The notes under the pieces: generated by a model
What the model saw: the letters and a program-made list of their open reading frames with translations, nothing else
Told to the model about the DNA's origin: nothing
Databases searched by the model: none
Assembly (NCBI RefSeq): GCF_029639405.1
Contig: NZ_CP121274.1
Coordinates: forward strand, 1,860,001-1,924,000
DNA from: Microbacterium proteolyticum
GTDB taxonomy: Bacteria; Actinomycetota; Actinomycetes; Actinomycetales; Microbacteriaceae
Length of the DNA stretch: 64,000 bases
Direction: 5' to 3'
Shown here: positions 44,760 to 52,484 of the stretch, piece by piece
Position numbering within the stretch: the stretch's first letter is position 1
Layout: each line of letters starts with the position of its first letter
Made by a program: the position numbers and the translations under genes

Positions 44760-44806
44760 CGAAATGTGGGCTGAGATCTCACGCCGTGCGGCTCCCACTT
44801 CAGCGG

Positions 44807-44849
44807 CCAAGACACGCGGATGCCATGGCGATGCGTCCGCGTGTCTTGG
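44807..44849. repeat. intergenic inverted repeat F (family of D/E)
   Basis: Arms 44807-44823 and 44833-44849, 17 bases with a single G-U pair, nine-base loop. The left arm has lost the gtgt end seen in D and E; the right end continues to gacac (44853). Confidence 0.75.
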
Positions 44850-44941
44850 ACACCGAACGACAGCGCAGGGCGGGGCAGGGCGGCGCCGGGGACACTGAAC
44901 CGGTTGGCCGGGGCGATGGAGACGCCCTGCCCGCGGAACGA

Positions 44942-44973
44942 CGAAGGGCCGCCCCGAACGGGACGGCCCTTCG
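44942..44973 (-). terminator. hairpin terminator of the Bax inhibitor-1 gene
   Basis: Fourteen-base arms (from 44942 and to 44973) with one mismatch and a short loop, 14 bases beyond the stop. Confidence 0.75.
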
Positions 44974-44987
44974 TGCGAAACGGTGCG

Positions 44988-45875
44988 TCAGTTGTTGCCG
45001 CGCAGGATCGCGAGGATGCGCAGGATCTCGACGTACAGCCACACGACGGTGACCATGATGCCGAAGGCGCCGACCCAGCCGTAGACGCGCGGGGCGCCGT
45101 TGCGGACGCCGCGCTGGATCTGGTCGAAGTCGAGCACCAGCGAGTACGCGGCCATGATGACCACGAAGACGCCGATGATGACACCGAGCGGGATGCCGAA
45201 GAGCTTCACGTCGCTGAGCAGACCGAACGCGCCGCCGGCGAGCGGGACGTTGAAGAGCATCAGGCCGACGTTGATGAGGCTGAAGACGAGGTAGCCGACC
45301 ATCGCGATCATGAAGATCTTGGTGGCGCGCTTGGAGGCGCGAATCTTGCCGCTGGCGAACAGCGCCAGGGTCACACCCACGACCGACAGGGTCGCGAGGG
45401 TGGCCTGCACGACGATGCCGGGGTAGATGAACTCGAAGAACGCCGAGATACCACCGATGAACAGACCCTCGAACGCCGCGTACGCGATGAAGATCGGGAC
45501 CGACGGCTTCTTCTTGAACGTCGCAACCATCGCGAGGACGAAGCCGACGAGGCCACCGATGAGCATCGGGGCGATGTTCGGGCTGGGGTTCGCGACGGTG
45601 ACGCTGCTCATCGTCCAGATCCAGCCGACGACGGCGGTGACGACGAGGATCGCGAAGAGGCCGAGGGTCTTGAAGACGGTGTCTTCGACCGTCATGCGGT
45701 CGGTCTGCACCGCGCCCGCGGACGGGGCCGAGTACAGGCCCTCGATGTTCGCCGTCTCGGCGGCTGCAGCGGCAGCGGTCATCGACTCGGCGGGCGGGGG
45801 GCTGTAACGGGTCTGGGCTCCGCCACGAGGGTCCTGGAACGCCGGGTTGTTGAAGGCCGGGTTGTTGAGGGCCAC
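44988..45875 (-). CDS. Bax inhibitor-1/YccA-family membrane protein
   Basis: 295 residues: a polar N terminus of about 75 residues rich in Asn/Pro (ALNNPAFNNPAFQDPRGG) followed by seven membrane segments. The family motif region VYGWVGAFGIMVTVVWLYVEILR closes the protein (LYVEILRIL part of the BI-1 signature). Members are implicated in calcium leak or membrane-stress tolerance. GTG start at 45875. A 15-base palindrome lies 31 bases upstream. Confidence 0.9.
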   Translation of the reverse strand: MALNNPAFNNPAFQDPRGGAQTRYSPPPAESMTAAAAAAETANIEGLYSAPSAGAVQTDRMTVEDTVFKTLGLFAILVVTAVVGWIWTMSSVTVANPSPNIAPMLIGGLVGFVLAMVATFKKKPSVPIFIAYAAFEGLFIGGISAFFEFIYPGIVVQATLATLSVVGVTLALFASGKIRASKRATKIFMIAMVGYLVFSLINVGLMLFNVPLAGGAFGLLSDVKLFGIPLGVIIGVFVVIMAAYSLVLDFDQIQRGVRNGAPRVYGWVGAFGIMVTVVWLYVEILRILAILRGNN

Positions 45876-45905
45876 AGGGACTCACACTCCAAATTGCTGA
45901 TGATC

Positions 45906-45920
45906 ACAGCACCGTGCTGT
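45906..45920. promoter_or_regulatory. palindrome upstream of the Bax inhibitor-1 gene
   Basis: acagcac-c-gtgctgt, perfect seven-base half sites, between the predicted promoter and the GTG. Could bind a dimeric regulator; none can be named. Confidence 0.35.
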
Positions 45921-46007
45921 AGACCAACACTAGCCGAGGATGCCGCGAGAATCCCGGGACGGACTGGGATTCTGCTATGAGCGAGCGGCGTCCGTCGGCT
46001 CGCCGGA

Positions 46008-46013
46008 TAGCCT
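46008..46013 (+). promoter_or_regulatory. -10 box of the GDPD gene, probably leaderless
   Basis: TAGCCT ends six bases before the GTG at 46020. Confidence 0.5.
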
Positions 46014-46019
46014 GGGCCC

Positions 46020-47009
46020 GTGCCAGTCGAGCGCCCCCTGATCATCGGTCACCGAGGTGCTCCGGGGTATCTCCCCGAGCACTCCCGTTCGTCGTACGAG
46101 CGGGCGATCGTCGCGGGGGTCGATGCCGTCGAGCCCGACGTCGTGCCCACGAAGGACGGGGTGCTCGTCGTCCGCCACGAGAACGAGATCGGCTCCACGA
46201 CCGACGTGTCGACGCGCGCCCAGTTCGCCGCGCGCCGCCGGACCGGCGTCGTCGACGGCGAGCGGCTCGAGGGGTGGTTCACCGAGGACTTCACCTGGTC
46301 GGAGGTCGAATCGCTCCGCTGCCGCGAGCGGATTCCCGCGCTGCGGCCTGGGAGTGCGGAGCACGACGACGTCGACCCGGTGCTGAGCCTCCGCGACGTG
46401 CTCGATCTCGCGAGGGCGGGGGGCGTCGGCGTGGTGCTGGAGATCAAGCACGCGGCCTTCTTCGCCCGCGCCGGGTCCGACATGGCGGAGCTCGTCGAAC
46501 GGGAGCTCCGGGATGCCGCCTGGTGGGACGACCCCGCCCTGGTCATCGAGTCGTTCGAGCCGCTCGTCCTGCAGCGGCTGCGGGAGCGTGGCATCCGGGC
46601 TCCGCTGGTGCAACTGATCGAGGCGAGCGGGGCACCGTGGGACCTGAGGGAGCGCGATGGTGCCCGAGCGGCGTCGTACGCGTCGATGCTCACCCCGGCC
46701 GGTCTGGACGCGCTCGCCGAGGCGGTCGACGGCATCAGCCCCGACAAGCGGCTGATCCTCGCCCCCGACCGGCTGGGGAGGGTGCGGGGCCCGGCGCCGT
46801 TCGTCGCGGATGCGCAGAGGCGCGGGTTGCGGGTGTTCACGTGGACGTGCCGCCCGGAGAACCAGTTCCTGCTGCCGGGCTTCCGACGCGGCGGCGGGTC
46901 GGCCGCATTCGGCGACTACGAGCGGGAGTGGTCCGTGCTGCGCGAGGCGGCGCTCGACGGCATCTTCGTCGACCACCCCGACCTGGGCGTGGCGTTCTTC
47001 CGGGCGTAG
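46020..47009 (+). CDS. glycerophosphodiester phosphodiesterase family protein
   Basis: 329 residues, TIM-barrel. IIGHRGAPGYLPEHSRSSY carries the first catalytic His and Arg, EPDVVPTKDGVLVVRHE the metal-binding Glu/Asp and second His, and VLEIKH a further Glu. Hydrolyses glycerophosphodiesters to glycerol-3-phosphate and an alcohol. No signal peptide, so probably cytosolic. Followed after 46 bases by an oxidoreductase gene. Confidence 0.92.
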   Translation: MPVERPLIIGHRGAPGYLPEHSRSSYERAIVAGVDAVEPDVVPTKDGVLVVRHENEIGSTTDVSTRAQFAARRRTGVVDGERLEGWFTEDFTWSEVESLRCRERIPALRPGSAEHDDVDPVLSLRDVLDLARAGGVGVVLEIKHAAFFARAGSDMAELVERELRDAAWWDDPALVIESFEPLVLQRLRERGIRAPLVQLIEASGAPWDLRERDGARAASYASMLTPAGLDALAEAVDGISPDKRLILAPDRLGRVRGPAPFVADAQRRGLRVFTWTCRPENQFLLPGFRRGGGSAAFGDYEREWSVLREAALDGIFVDHPDLGVAFFRA

Positions 47010-47055
47010 GCGCAAGCCCCGGTCGGCACTCCGCCCCGGCGGTGAGGATGGCGGG

Positions 47056-47985
47056 ATGACGGTGGACGTGACAGTGGTGGGTGGCGGGATCTCGGGGCTG
47101 GCGTGCGCACGGGCGGTGCGGGATGCCGGGGGCTCGGTCCGCGTGATCGACCGCGGGCGCCGGCCGGGCGGGCGGCTGTCGAGCCGGACGATCGACGGAC
47201 GCGCGGTCGACCTCGGCGCGTCGTATTTCGTCGTCGGCGACGACGAGCGATTCGCGCGGGTGGCGGCGGACTGGGAGGCCCGCGGGGTCGCGCGGGGGTG
47301 GACCGACACGTTCTCGGCGATCGACGCGGACGGCTCGGTCACCCGCAAGACCGGACCTCTGCGATGGGCGGCGCTGGGCGGCTCGCGCGCACTTGTGCTC
47401 GATCTCGCCGACGGCGCGGACGTCGAGTCAGGCCGCGAGGTCGCGCACGCGGCGCCCTTCCGCGTGGACGGGGTGGATGCCGGCGAGGTGGTGCTTGCGA
47501 TGCCCGAACCGCAGGCGCGGCGCCTGACGGATGGCATCCCGGTCGCGCCCCAGGAGTGGGAGCCGGTGATCGCGGTCGTGCTGCGGTGGGACAAGCGCCG
47601 CTGGCCCGCCGACCTGCACGGCGCGTTCGTCAACGGCGACCCCGAGGTCGCGTTCCTCGCGGACGACGGCGACCGTCGCGGGGACGACGCCCCGGTACTC
47701 GTGGTGCACACGACGGGCGCCGCGGCGCGGCGGTACCTCGACGACCCGGATGCCGCGATTCCGCCGGTCGCCACGGCGACGCGGCGTCTGCTGGGCATCG
47801 ACGTCGAGCCGGTCTCGGCCGTCGCCCACCGCTGGACCTTCGCGCGCCCCACCCGGACGACCGGCGAGCCGTTCTTCCGCTCGCCCGGGCTGTCGCTCTG
47901 CGGCGACGCGTGGGGCGAGTCGGCCGCCGTCCGGACGGCATGGTCGTCGGGCGACGCGCTCGGCCGCGCGCTCGCGGCATCCTGA
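47056..47985 (+). CDS. renalase-like FAD-dependent oxidoreductase
   Basis: 309 residues. Dinucleotide-binding motif VVGGGISGLACARA at the N terminus, RGRRPGGRLSSR as second FAD contact, and a C-terminal GLSLCGDAWGES FAD segment, as in renalase/amine-oxidase-like proteins. Substrate unknown; bacterial renalases oxidise mis-reduced NAD(P)H isomers. ATG at 47056. The last ten codons are duplicated at 48137-48170, beyond the stop. Confidence 0.85.
   Translation: MTVDVTVVGGGISGLACARAVRDAGGSVRVIDRGRRPGGRLSSRTIDGRAVDLGASYFVVGDDERFARVAADWEARGVARGWTDTFSAIDADGSVTRKTGPLRWAALGGSRALVLDLADGADVESGREVAHAAPFRVDGVDAGEVVLAMPEPQARRLTDGIPVAPQEWEPVIAVVLRWDKRRWPADLHGAFVNGDPEVAFLADDGDRRGDDAPVLVVHTTGAAARRYLDDPDAAIPPVATATRRLLGIDVEPVSAVAHRWTFARPTRTTGEPFFRSPGLSLCGDAWGESAAVRTAWSSGDALGRALAAS
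47952..47985 (+). repeat. direct repeat, copy 1 (3' end of the oxidoreductase gene)
   Basis: 34 bases including the stop codon; matches 48137-48170 at 33 of 34 positions. Confidence 0.85.
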
Positions 47986-48011
47986 CGCCCGGGATCCCCG
48001 GCGCATCAGCG

Positions 48012-48078
48012 GCATAAACGCGATTCGCACGCAGAAACGCGCTGCGAACGCGTTTATGGGCGTGGATCGCGTTTATGC
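48012..48078. repeat. intergenic inverted repeat G with two alternative partners
   Basis: The left arm (48013-48029, cataaacgcg...) can pair with 48043-48058 (16 pairs, one bulge) or, over 13 bases (48012-48024), with 48066-48078. The two right arms share cgcgtttatg. It lies between the two copies of the 34-base direct repeat. Confidence 0.8.
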
Positions 48079-48136
48079 GTGGCGTGGGACGGCGGGTCGG
48101 TGCGTCGCAACCGGCTCGGCGCGTCGCGCTCCGGAA

Positions 48137-48170
48137 CGACGTGCTCGGCCGCGCGCTCGCGGCATCCTGA
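48137..48170 (+). repeat. direct repeat, copy 2 (duplicated gene end)
   Basis: A non-coding copy of the last ten codons and stop of the oxidoreductase gene, 185 bases downstream, with one substitution. Confidence 0.85.
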
Positions 48171-48211
48171 GTCGACGCCCCGAAACTACGGGGCATGTCG
48201 GCATGCGCCCG

Positions 48212-48217
48212 TAGGGT
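48212..48217 (+). promoter_or_regulatory. -10 box of the ABC exporter, probably leaderless
   Basis: TAGGGT ends six bases before the ATG at 48224. Confidence 0.5.
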
Positions 48218-48223
48218 GGGGGG

Positions 48224-49189
48224 ATGGACGCAGGGGGCGCGGGCATCGAAGCAGTGCAGGTGAAACGGGCGTTCGGCGCCGTGACGGCGGTGGCGGACGT
48301 GACCTTCACCGCCGAGCCGGGGCGGGTGACGGGGCTCGTCGGACCCAACGGATCGGGCAAGACGACGCTGCTGCTCATGCTGGCGTCGCTGCTCCGGCCG
48401 GACGGCGGCGAGGTGCGCATCGGCGGGGTCGATCCCGTGGCCGATCCGGCGGGCGCGCGCCGACTGCTCGGCTGGATGCCGGACTCGCTGGGCGCATGGC
48501 CCACTCTGACCGCGCGTGAGGTGCTGATCGCCACGGCCCAGCTCTACGACCTGTCTCGCACCGACGCGCGGGTGCGGGCCGACCGGCTGCTCGAGCTCGT
48601 GGACCTCGTTCCTCTCAGCGGTTCCGCCGCGCGTGTGCTCTCCCGCGGTCAGAAGCAACGGTTGGCGCTGGCGCGCGCCCTCGTCCACGAACCGCAGGTG
48701 CTGCTGCTCGACGAGCCGGCGTCCGGACTCGATCCGCAGGCGCGCATCGACCTGCGCGTGCTGCTCCGGCGACTCTCCGACGAGGGACGCACGATCCTGA
48801 TCTCGAGTCACGTGCTGTCCGAGCTCGAGGAGGTCGTCGACGACGCGGTGTTCCTGCTCGACGGGCGGACCGTCGGGCGCGACCGCGTGGCGGCGGCGAC
48901 CACCCGCCTCCGGGTGTGGCGCGTGCGGTTGGCGGCCGACGCGTCTCGGAGCACGGCCTCGGACCGCGACGCCGTCGCGGCCGCCCTCGGGCGCACGCCG
49001 GACGACGTGGGTGTCGATCGCCGCGACCTGCTCGTGTCGTTCGCCGACGAGTCGGCGGCGGTGGCGGGTCTGCGGGCGCTCGTGGGAGCCGGCATCCCGG
49101 TCGTCGAATACGCCCCCGCGGTGGGGGATCTCGAACACGCCTTCCTCGATCTGCGAAGAGGCGCTGCGGCCGAGGGGAGCTCCGAATGA
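48224..49189 (+). CDS. ABC transporter ATP-binding protein
   Basis: 321 residues. Walker A GPNGSGKTT, signature LSRGQKQR (canonical LSGGQ altered to LSRGQ, common in this ABC-2 group), Walker B LLLDEPASGLD and the His switch ISSHVLSE. A C-terminal ~90-residue extension follows, as in CcmA/NatA-type exporters. The stop overlaps the permease start, so the two form one exporter of unknown cargo. Confidence 0.93.
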   Translation: MDAGGAGIEAVQVKRAFGAVTAVADVTFTAEPGRVTGLVGPNGSGKTTLLLMLASLLRPDGGEVRIGGVDPVADPAGARRLLGWMPDSLGAWPTLTAREVLIATAQLYDLSRTDARVRADRLLELVDLVPLSGSAARVLSRGQKQRLALARALVHEPQVLLLDEPASGLDPQARIDLRVLLRRLSDEGRTILISSHVLSELEEVVDDAVFLLDGRTVGRDRVAAATTRLRVWRVRLAADASRSTASDRDAVAAALGRTPDDVGVDRRDLLVSFADESAAVAGLRALVGAGIPVVEYAPAVGDLEHAFLDLRRGAAAEGSSE

Positions 49190-50265
49190 ACGCCCGCCGC
49201 CTCGGAACCGTCATCGGTATCGACCTGCGTCAGCGCGTGCGGTCGGTGGGCTGGTACGTGCTGCTCGGGATCTTCGCGGTGATCCTGCTCGCGCTGCTCA
49301 CCCTGTCGTTCTCGTCGTTCTCGCTCAGCACCGGCGGCAACGGCTGGTTCTACTCGCTCGTCATCATGTTCGTGCTGCTGCTCGTGCTGCTGGTGTCGCC
49401 GACGCTGAGCGGCAGCGCCGTCAACGGCGATCGGGATACCGCGACCCTCGCGCCCGTGCAGGTGACGCTGGTCACGACGACGGAGATCGTGCTCGGGAAG
49501 TTCCTCGCGGCATGGATCTCGGGGCTCGCGTTCCTCGTCGTCGCGCTGCCGTTCCTCGTGGTCGCGACGTTCATCGGAGAGCTCAACCCCGCCGTGATCG
49601 CCTCGTCGCTCGGCATCCTGGTGCTCGAAGTCGGCGTCGTGGCGGCGATCGGGGTCGGTGTGAGCGCGATCGTGGCGCGGCCGGTCTTCTCGGTCGCCAC
49701 GACGTACCTGCTGGTGGCGGCGCTGACCCTGGGGACGCTCATCGCTTTCGGTCTCGGAGGGACCGCGCTGCGGACCGAGCAGACGATCACCACGCGCGAC
49801 CTCGACTGGAACGCGGTTCCCGCGGGGTGCGACCCGTACACGGAGAACGACGCGACCGAGTGTCCGCGACCCGACGAGATCGGGTGCACCACCTCTACCT
49901 ACACGACCGAGGTGCCCCGGTTCGACCGTGTGTGGGGCGTGCTCGCGGCCAACCCGTTCGTCATCCTCGCGGACGCGACGCCGCCGACGTACGACCAGTA
50001 CGGCAACCCGTCCGACCTGTTCTCGCAGATCGCGACCGGCGTGCGTCTGGCCCAGATCCCGCCCGAGACGGCGCAGTCCTACGACTACTGCGCCAACGGG
50101 TCGCTCGAGGGTCGGTCGACGGAGGAGCAGATCGCGGGAACCGTACCGAGCTGGTTCGTCGGGCTGTTCCTGCAGCTGGTTCTCGCCGGCGGCCTGCTCG
50201 CGTGGGGCATCGCCCGCACGCGGACACCGGCGCGTCGGCTGCCGCCGGGGACGCGGATCGCCTGA
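49186..50265 (+). CDS. ABC-2 type transporter permease
   Basis: 359 residues. Membrane segments at about 22-42, 58-78, 107-135, 142-165, 172-195 and near 325-345, with an extracytoplasmic loop of roughly 120 residues between the last two that carries several cysteines ([23 protein letters not shown]). Such a large loop is typical of ABC-2 exporters linked to ATPases of this type. Starts within the ATPase stop (ATGA). Cargo unknown. Confidence 0.88.
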   Translation: MNARRLGTVIGIDLRQRVRSVGWYVLLGIFAVILLALLTLSFSSFSLSTGGNGWFYSLVIMFVLLLVLLVSPTLSGSAVNGDRDTATLAPVQVTLVTTTEIVLGKFLAAWISGLAFLVVALPFLVVATFIGELNPAVIASSLGILVLEVGVVAAIGVGVSAIVARPVFSVATTYLLVAALTLGTLIAFGLGGTALRTEQTITTRDLDWNAVPAGCDPYTENDATECPRPDEIGCTTSTYTTEVPRFDRVWGVLAANPFVILADATPPTYDQYGNPSDLFSQIATGVRLAQIPPETAQSYDYCANGSLEGRSTEEQIAGTVPSWFVGLFLQLVLAGGLLAWGIARTRTPARRLPPGTRIA

Positions 50266-50302
50266 GTCGCCTCAGCGGTGGCGCGTCCGAGGGGCGACCG
50301 CG

Positions 50303-50500
50303 TCAGGCGTGTCCGTCGGCGGCCGGGAAGCCCGGGTCGTCGGCCTCGCCGAGCGCGTCTCCGGTGTGGTCGTCGAGGTCGACGTCTTCCTCGGCCTGGG
50401 CGGCGTCCTCGCGGACGTCGTCGGTAACGGCATCCGTGGGGGCGGCGCTGTCGGCGCGGGCGTCGTCGGAGTGACGGGAGGGCAGATCAGGTGTGCTCAT
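50303..50500 (-). CDS. small acidic protein of unknown function
   Basis: 65 residues, strongly acidic and Ala-rich ([18 protein letters not shown]), probably unstructured. ATG 50500 begins [13 protein letters not shown]; a start at 50518 would add six residues. No domain recognised. Ribosome-binding site weak. Codon third positions are GC-rich as in real genes, but support is limited. Confidence 0.5.
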   Translation of the reverse strand: MSTPDLPSRHSDDARADSAAPTDAVTDDVREDAAQAEEDVDLDDHTGDALGEADDPGFPAADGHA

Positions 50501-50557
50501 GTCGCCACGGTGCCCCATCGGCGGGGGACCGGCGAGCGGCTTGACACGACGGGGGTC

Positions 50558-51550
50558 CTACTCCGTGGCATCCGGGATCGTCAGGTCGACCGTCGGCCAG
50601 ACCGGGAGCGGGTCGGCGAACGCGACCCACGCGTCGGGACCGGCCGCGAGCTCGTCGTCGGTGAGCGCGGCGCGGTCGAGCAGGTGCCGCAGCCGCGGCG
50701 CGGAGAGGTCGAGCCCGGTGAACGCGATCTCTTGCCCGAGACCCATGCGACCGTCGTCGGTGCCGATCGGTTCGATCCACATCGCCGACCCCACGTGCTC
50801 CCAGCGGGCCAGGATGCCGGGTCGCGACGCCACGCGACAGAACCCGGCCGAGCGGACGAGCCGGCCCGCGGCACCGTCGTCCAGCCGGTCGAGCGCGGCC
50901 TGCAGGCGGGCGGGGTGGAAGGGGCGCACCTGGTCGTAGCGCAGCGTGCTCACGCGGTTGTCGCGCATGAAGGGGTCGTGCTCGTCGTTGAGCGCGCGGA
51001 CCCACCCCGCCCGCTCGAGCACCTCGGTCTCGTGCGCGCGCGGGACGCCGGCCGAAAGATCGGCGAGCGGATCGCGGGTGAGACGGAGCGTCGCACCCGG
51101 GTTGAGGTGCGACGCGAGCGCCATCTGCACCGCGAGGGCGGCGGTGGGCACCGCCTCCCAGTTGACCCAGACGATCCGGGTCGCGATCTCCAGCGCCAGA
51201 GCCGCCTGGCGGGCGCGGGCGCCGACGTCGCCGCGCGAGTCGCCCGGAGCCGTGGATGCCACGAGAGGAGCCTCGTCGAGAAGGTCGCCGATCATATGCC
51301 GTGCATCGACGACGCACACCGCCTGGACGGCGACCCCGCCCCGCGCGGCGACCGCGTGGAGGAGATCGACGTCGGTGCCGAGGTCGACCACGACGTGTGC
51401 GTCGGTGGCGCGGGGCCGCGGGTGGGGGAGCGCGGGCGCAGAGCTCCGGGTGGCCACGTGCAACGGGCGGTCCAGTGCGACGGCGAGGCGTTCGGCGTAG
51501 GACCGCCGTTCGGGCGCGCACACGCCCATCGTCACGATCGTCGTCTCCAC
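50558..51550 (-). CDS. CobW C-terminal domain protein, zinc-homeostasis type
   Basis: 330 residues. The last ~110 carry the CobW_C pattern ([25 protein letters not shown], then a Trp-containing strand). The N-terminal half keeps a Rossmann-like outline, but where a P-loop is expected it reads [15 protein letters not shown], with no GxxxxGK[ST], so GTP hydrolysis as in classic CobW/COG0523 metal chaperones is doubtful. GTG 51550 gives the shortest sensible start. Divergent from a cysteine-free L36 gene over a Zur-like box, implying induction when zinc is scarce; TAGGCT at 51591-51586 is a likely -10. Confidence 0.8.
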   Translation of the reverse strand: METTIVTMGVCAPERRSYAERLAVALDRPLHVATRSSAPALPHPRPRATDAHVVVDLGTDVDLLHAVAARGGVAVQAVCVVDARHMIGDLLDEAPLVASTAPGDSRGDVGARARQAALALEIATRIVWVNWEAVPTAALAVQMALASHLNPGATLRLTRDPLADLSAGVPRAHETEVLERAGWVRALNDEHDPFMRDNRVSTLRYDQVRPFHPARLQAALDRLDDGAAGRLVRSAGFCRVASRPGILARWEHVGSAMWIEPIGTDDGRMGLGQEIAFTGLDLSAPRLRHLLDRAALTDDELAAGPDAWVAFADPLPVWPTVDLTIPDATE

Positions 51551-51566
51551 GGCATCCGCCCTTCGT

Positions 51567-51595
51567 TTGTCGGGAATCGGGGAACAGCCTATCTT
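51567..51595 (+). promoter_or_regulatory. candidate promoter of the L36 gene
   Basis: TTGTCG (51567-51572), 17-base spacer, TATCTT (51590-51595); transcription would begin inside the Zur-like box. Confidence 0.45.
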
Positions 51596-51599
51596 GTTA

Positions 51600-51616
51600 T
51601 TGAGAACGATTATCAA
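51600..51616. promoter_or_regulatory. Zur-like operator between CobW-like and L36 genes
   Basis: ttgagaacgattatcaa, symmetric at 12 of 17 positions (TTGAnAAnnnTTnTCAA), flanked by more A/T. It resembles Fur/Zur family boxes, and the genes on both sides are classic zinc-limitation targets, so Zur rather than Fur is preferred. Confidence 0.75.
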
Positions 51617-51628
51617 CAGGAGGATGCC

Positions 51629-51751
51629 ATGAAGGTCCGCAACTCGATCAAGTCGCTGAAGAGTCAGCCCGGCGCGCAGGTGGTCCGTCGCCGCGGGCGC
51701 GTGTTCGTGATCAACAAGCTGAACCCGCGGTGGAAGGGCCGGCAGGGATAA
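51629..51751 (+). CDS. rpmJ: 50S ribosomal protein L36, cysteine-free (zinc-independent) form
   Basis: 40 residues, [15 protein letters not shown] then [19 protein letters not shown]. The zinc-ribbon cysteines of ordinary L36 are all absent, as in the YkgO-type paralog made under zinc starvation to replace the zinc-containing copy. ATG with an aggagg site five bases upstream. Preceded by the Zur-like box at 51600-51616. Confidence 0.93.
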   Translation: MKVRNSIKSLKSQPGAQVVRRRGRVFVINKLNPRWKGRQG

Positions 51752-51774
51752 CGCGAACGAGAACCGTTCCCGAT

Positions 51775-51786
51775 TGTGTAGACACA
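51775..51786. promoter_or_regulatory. candidate operator of the ArsR gene
   Basis: tgtgt-ag-acaca, perfect inverted repeat in an AT-rich promoter stretch, 36 bases before the GTG at 51822. Confidence 0.4.
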
Positions 51787-51821
51787 TTGCAATTCGTTTA
51801 TGCGTCTGATGTTCTTGAGGC

Positions 51822-52130
51822 GTGGACAAGATCGCCGGGCTCTCCGAGGCCGCTGAGCTGTTCAAGGTCCTCGGCAACGAATCCCGCCTCGCGCTGGTGT
51901 GGTTGCTGAGCCGCGAACCGCTCACCGTCGGCGCGCTCGCCGACGGGGCCGGACTGTCGCAGCCGTTGGTGTCGCAACACCTCCGCACGCTGCGCCAGGC
52001 CGGGCTCGTGACCTCGGAGCGTGAGGGCAAAGAAATCCGATACGCCCTCGCCGACCAGCACGTCGCCCACGTCGTGCTCGATGCGATCGCCCACGTCCAA
52101 GAACCGAACGAGCAGGGGAACGAGCAATGA
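51822..52130 (+). CDS. ArsR/SmtB-family metal-responsive regulator
   Basis: 102 residues, winged helix. LFKVLGNESRLALVWLLS opens the domain and GLSQPLVSQHLRTLRQAGLV is the recognition region; EREGKEIRYAL the wing. A C-terminal helix DQHVAHVVLDAIAHV contains His residues suitable for a SmtB/CzrA alpha-5 metal site. Overlaps the His-rich gene by four bases, so it probably senses zinc (or a related metal) and controls its own operon. Confidence 0.9.
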   Translation: MDKIAGLSEAAELFKVLGNESRLALVWLLSREPLTVGALADGAGLSQPLVSQHLRTLRQAGLVTSEREGKEIRYALADQHVAHVVLDAIAHVQEPNEQGNEQ

Positions 52131-52423
52131 GCACCACCGAAACGCACGCGGAGCACTCCGTCGACGAGCACGCCCACGGCGAAGACTGCGGTCACCAGAA
52201 GATCGAGCACGGCGACCACGTGGACTACGTGCACGGCACGCACCACCACGCGCTCCACGGTGACCACTACGACGAGCACGAGTCGAAGGCCGAGCACGGC
52301 GTCGACGACCACGCCCACGGTGACGCGTGCGGCCACGAGGCCGTCGCGCACGACGACCACGTGGACTACGTCCACGACGGCCACCGCCACGCGGCGCACG
52401 CCGACCACTACGACGAGCACTGA
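52127..52423 (+). CDS. histidine-rich metal-binding protein, internal duplication
   Basis: 98 residues with 26 His and only two Cys. Two 38-residue units (14-51 and 61-98) share HAHGxxCGHxxxxHxDHVDYVHxxH and end HYDEH; the core DHVDYVH is identical. No membrane helix, although related actinobacterial proteins are sometimes labelled zinc transporter permease. It is likely a zinc (or nickel/cobalt) buffer. Its start lies in the arsR stop. A hairpin at 52449-52483 follows. Confidence 0.85.
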   Translation: MSTTETHAEHSVDEHAHGEDCGHQKIEHGDHVDYVHGTHHHALHGDHYDEHESKAEHGVDDHAHGDACGHEAVAHDDHVDYVHDGHRHAAHADHYDEH

Positions 52424-52448
52424 TACTGGCCGCGTCTCTCGAGACTTC

Positions 52449-52483
52449 GACGGTCCGCGCCTCCATTGGAGGAGCGGACCGTC
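52449..52483. terminator. bidirectional hairpin between His-rich and DUF1697 genes
   Basis: Ten-bp stem (52449-52458 with 52474-52483) plus five inner pairs (52460-52464 with 52468-52472). It lies between convergent stops. Confidence 0.7.
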
Positions 52484-52484
52484 G

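Larger units (their letters stand above)
44623..44987. other. 365-base non-coding gap holding repeats E, F and a terminator
   Basis: Between the LigD-type gene and the Bax inhibitor gene, both on the minus strand. Apart from repeats E and F and the hairpin at 44942-44973 nothing is recognised; open frames here have no start signals. Confidence 0.6.

Noticed and set aside
47952..48170. Integrated mobile element with integrase
   Set aside because: The gene-end duplication looks like an attachment-site pair, but no integrase, transposase or other cargo lies between the copies; kept only as a repeat observation.
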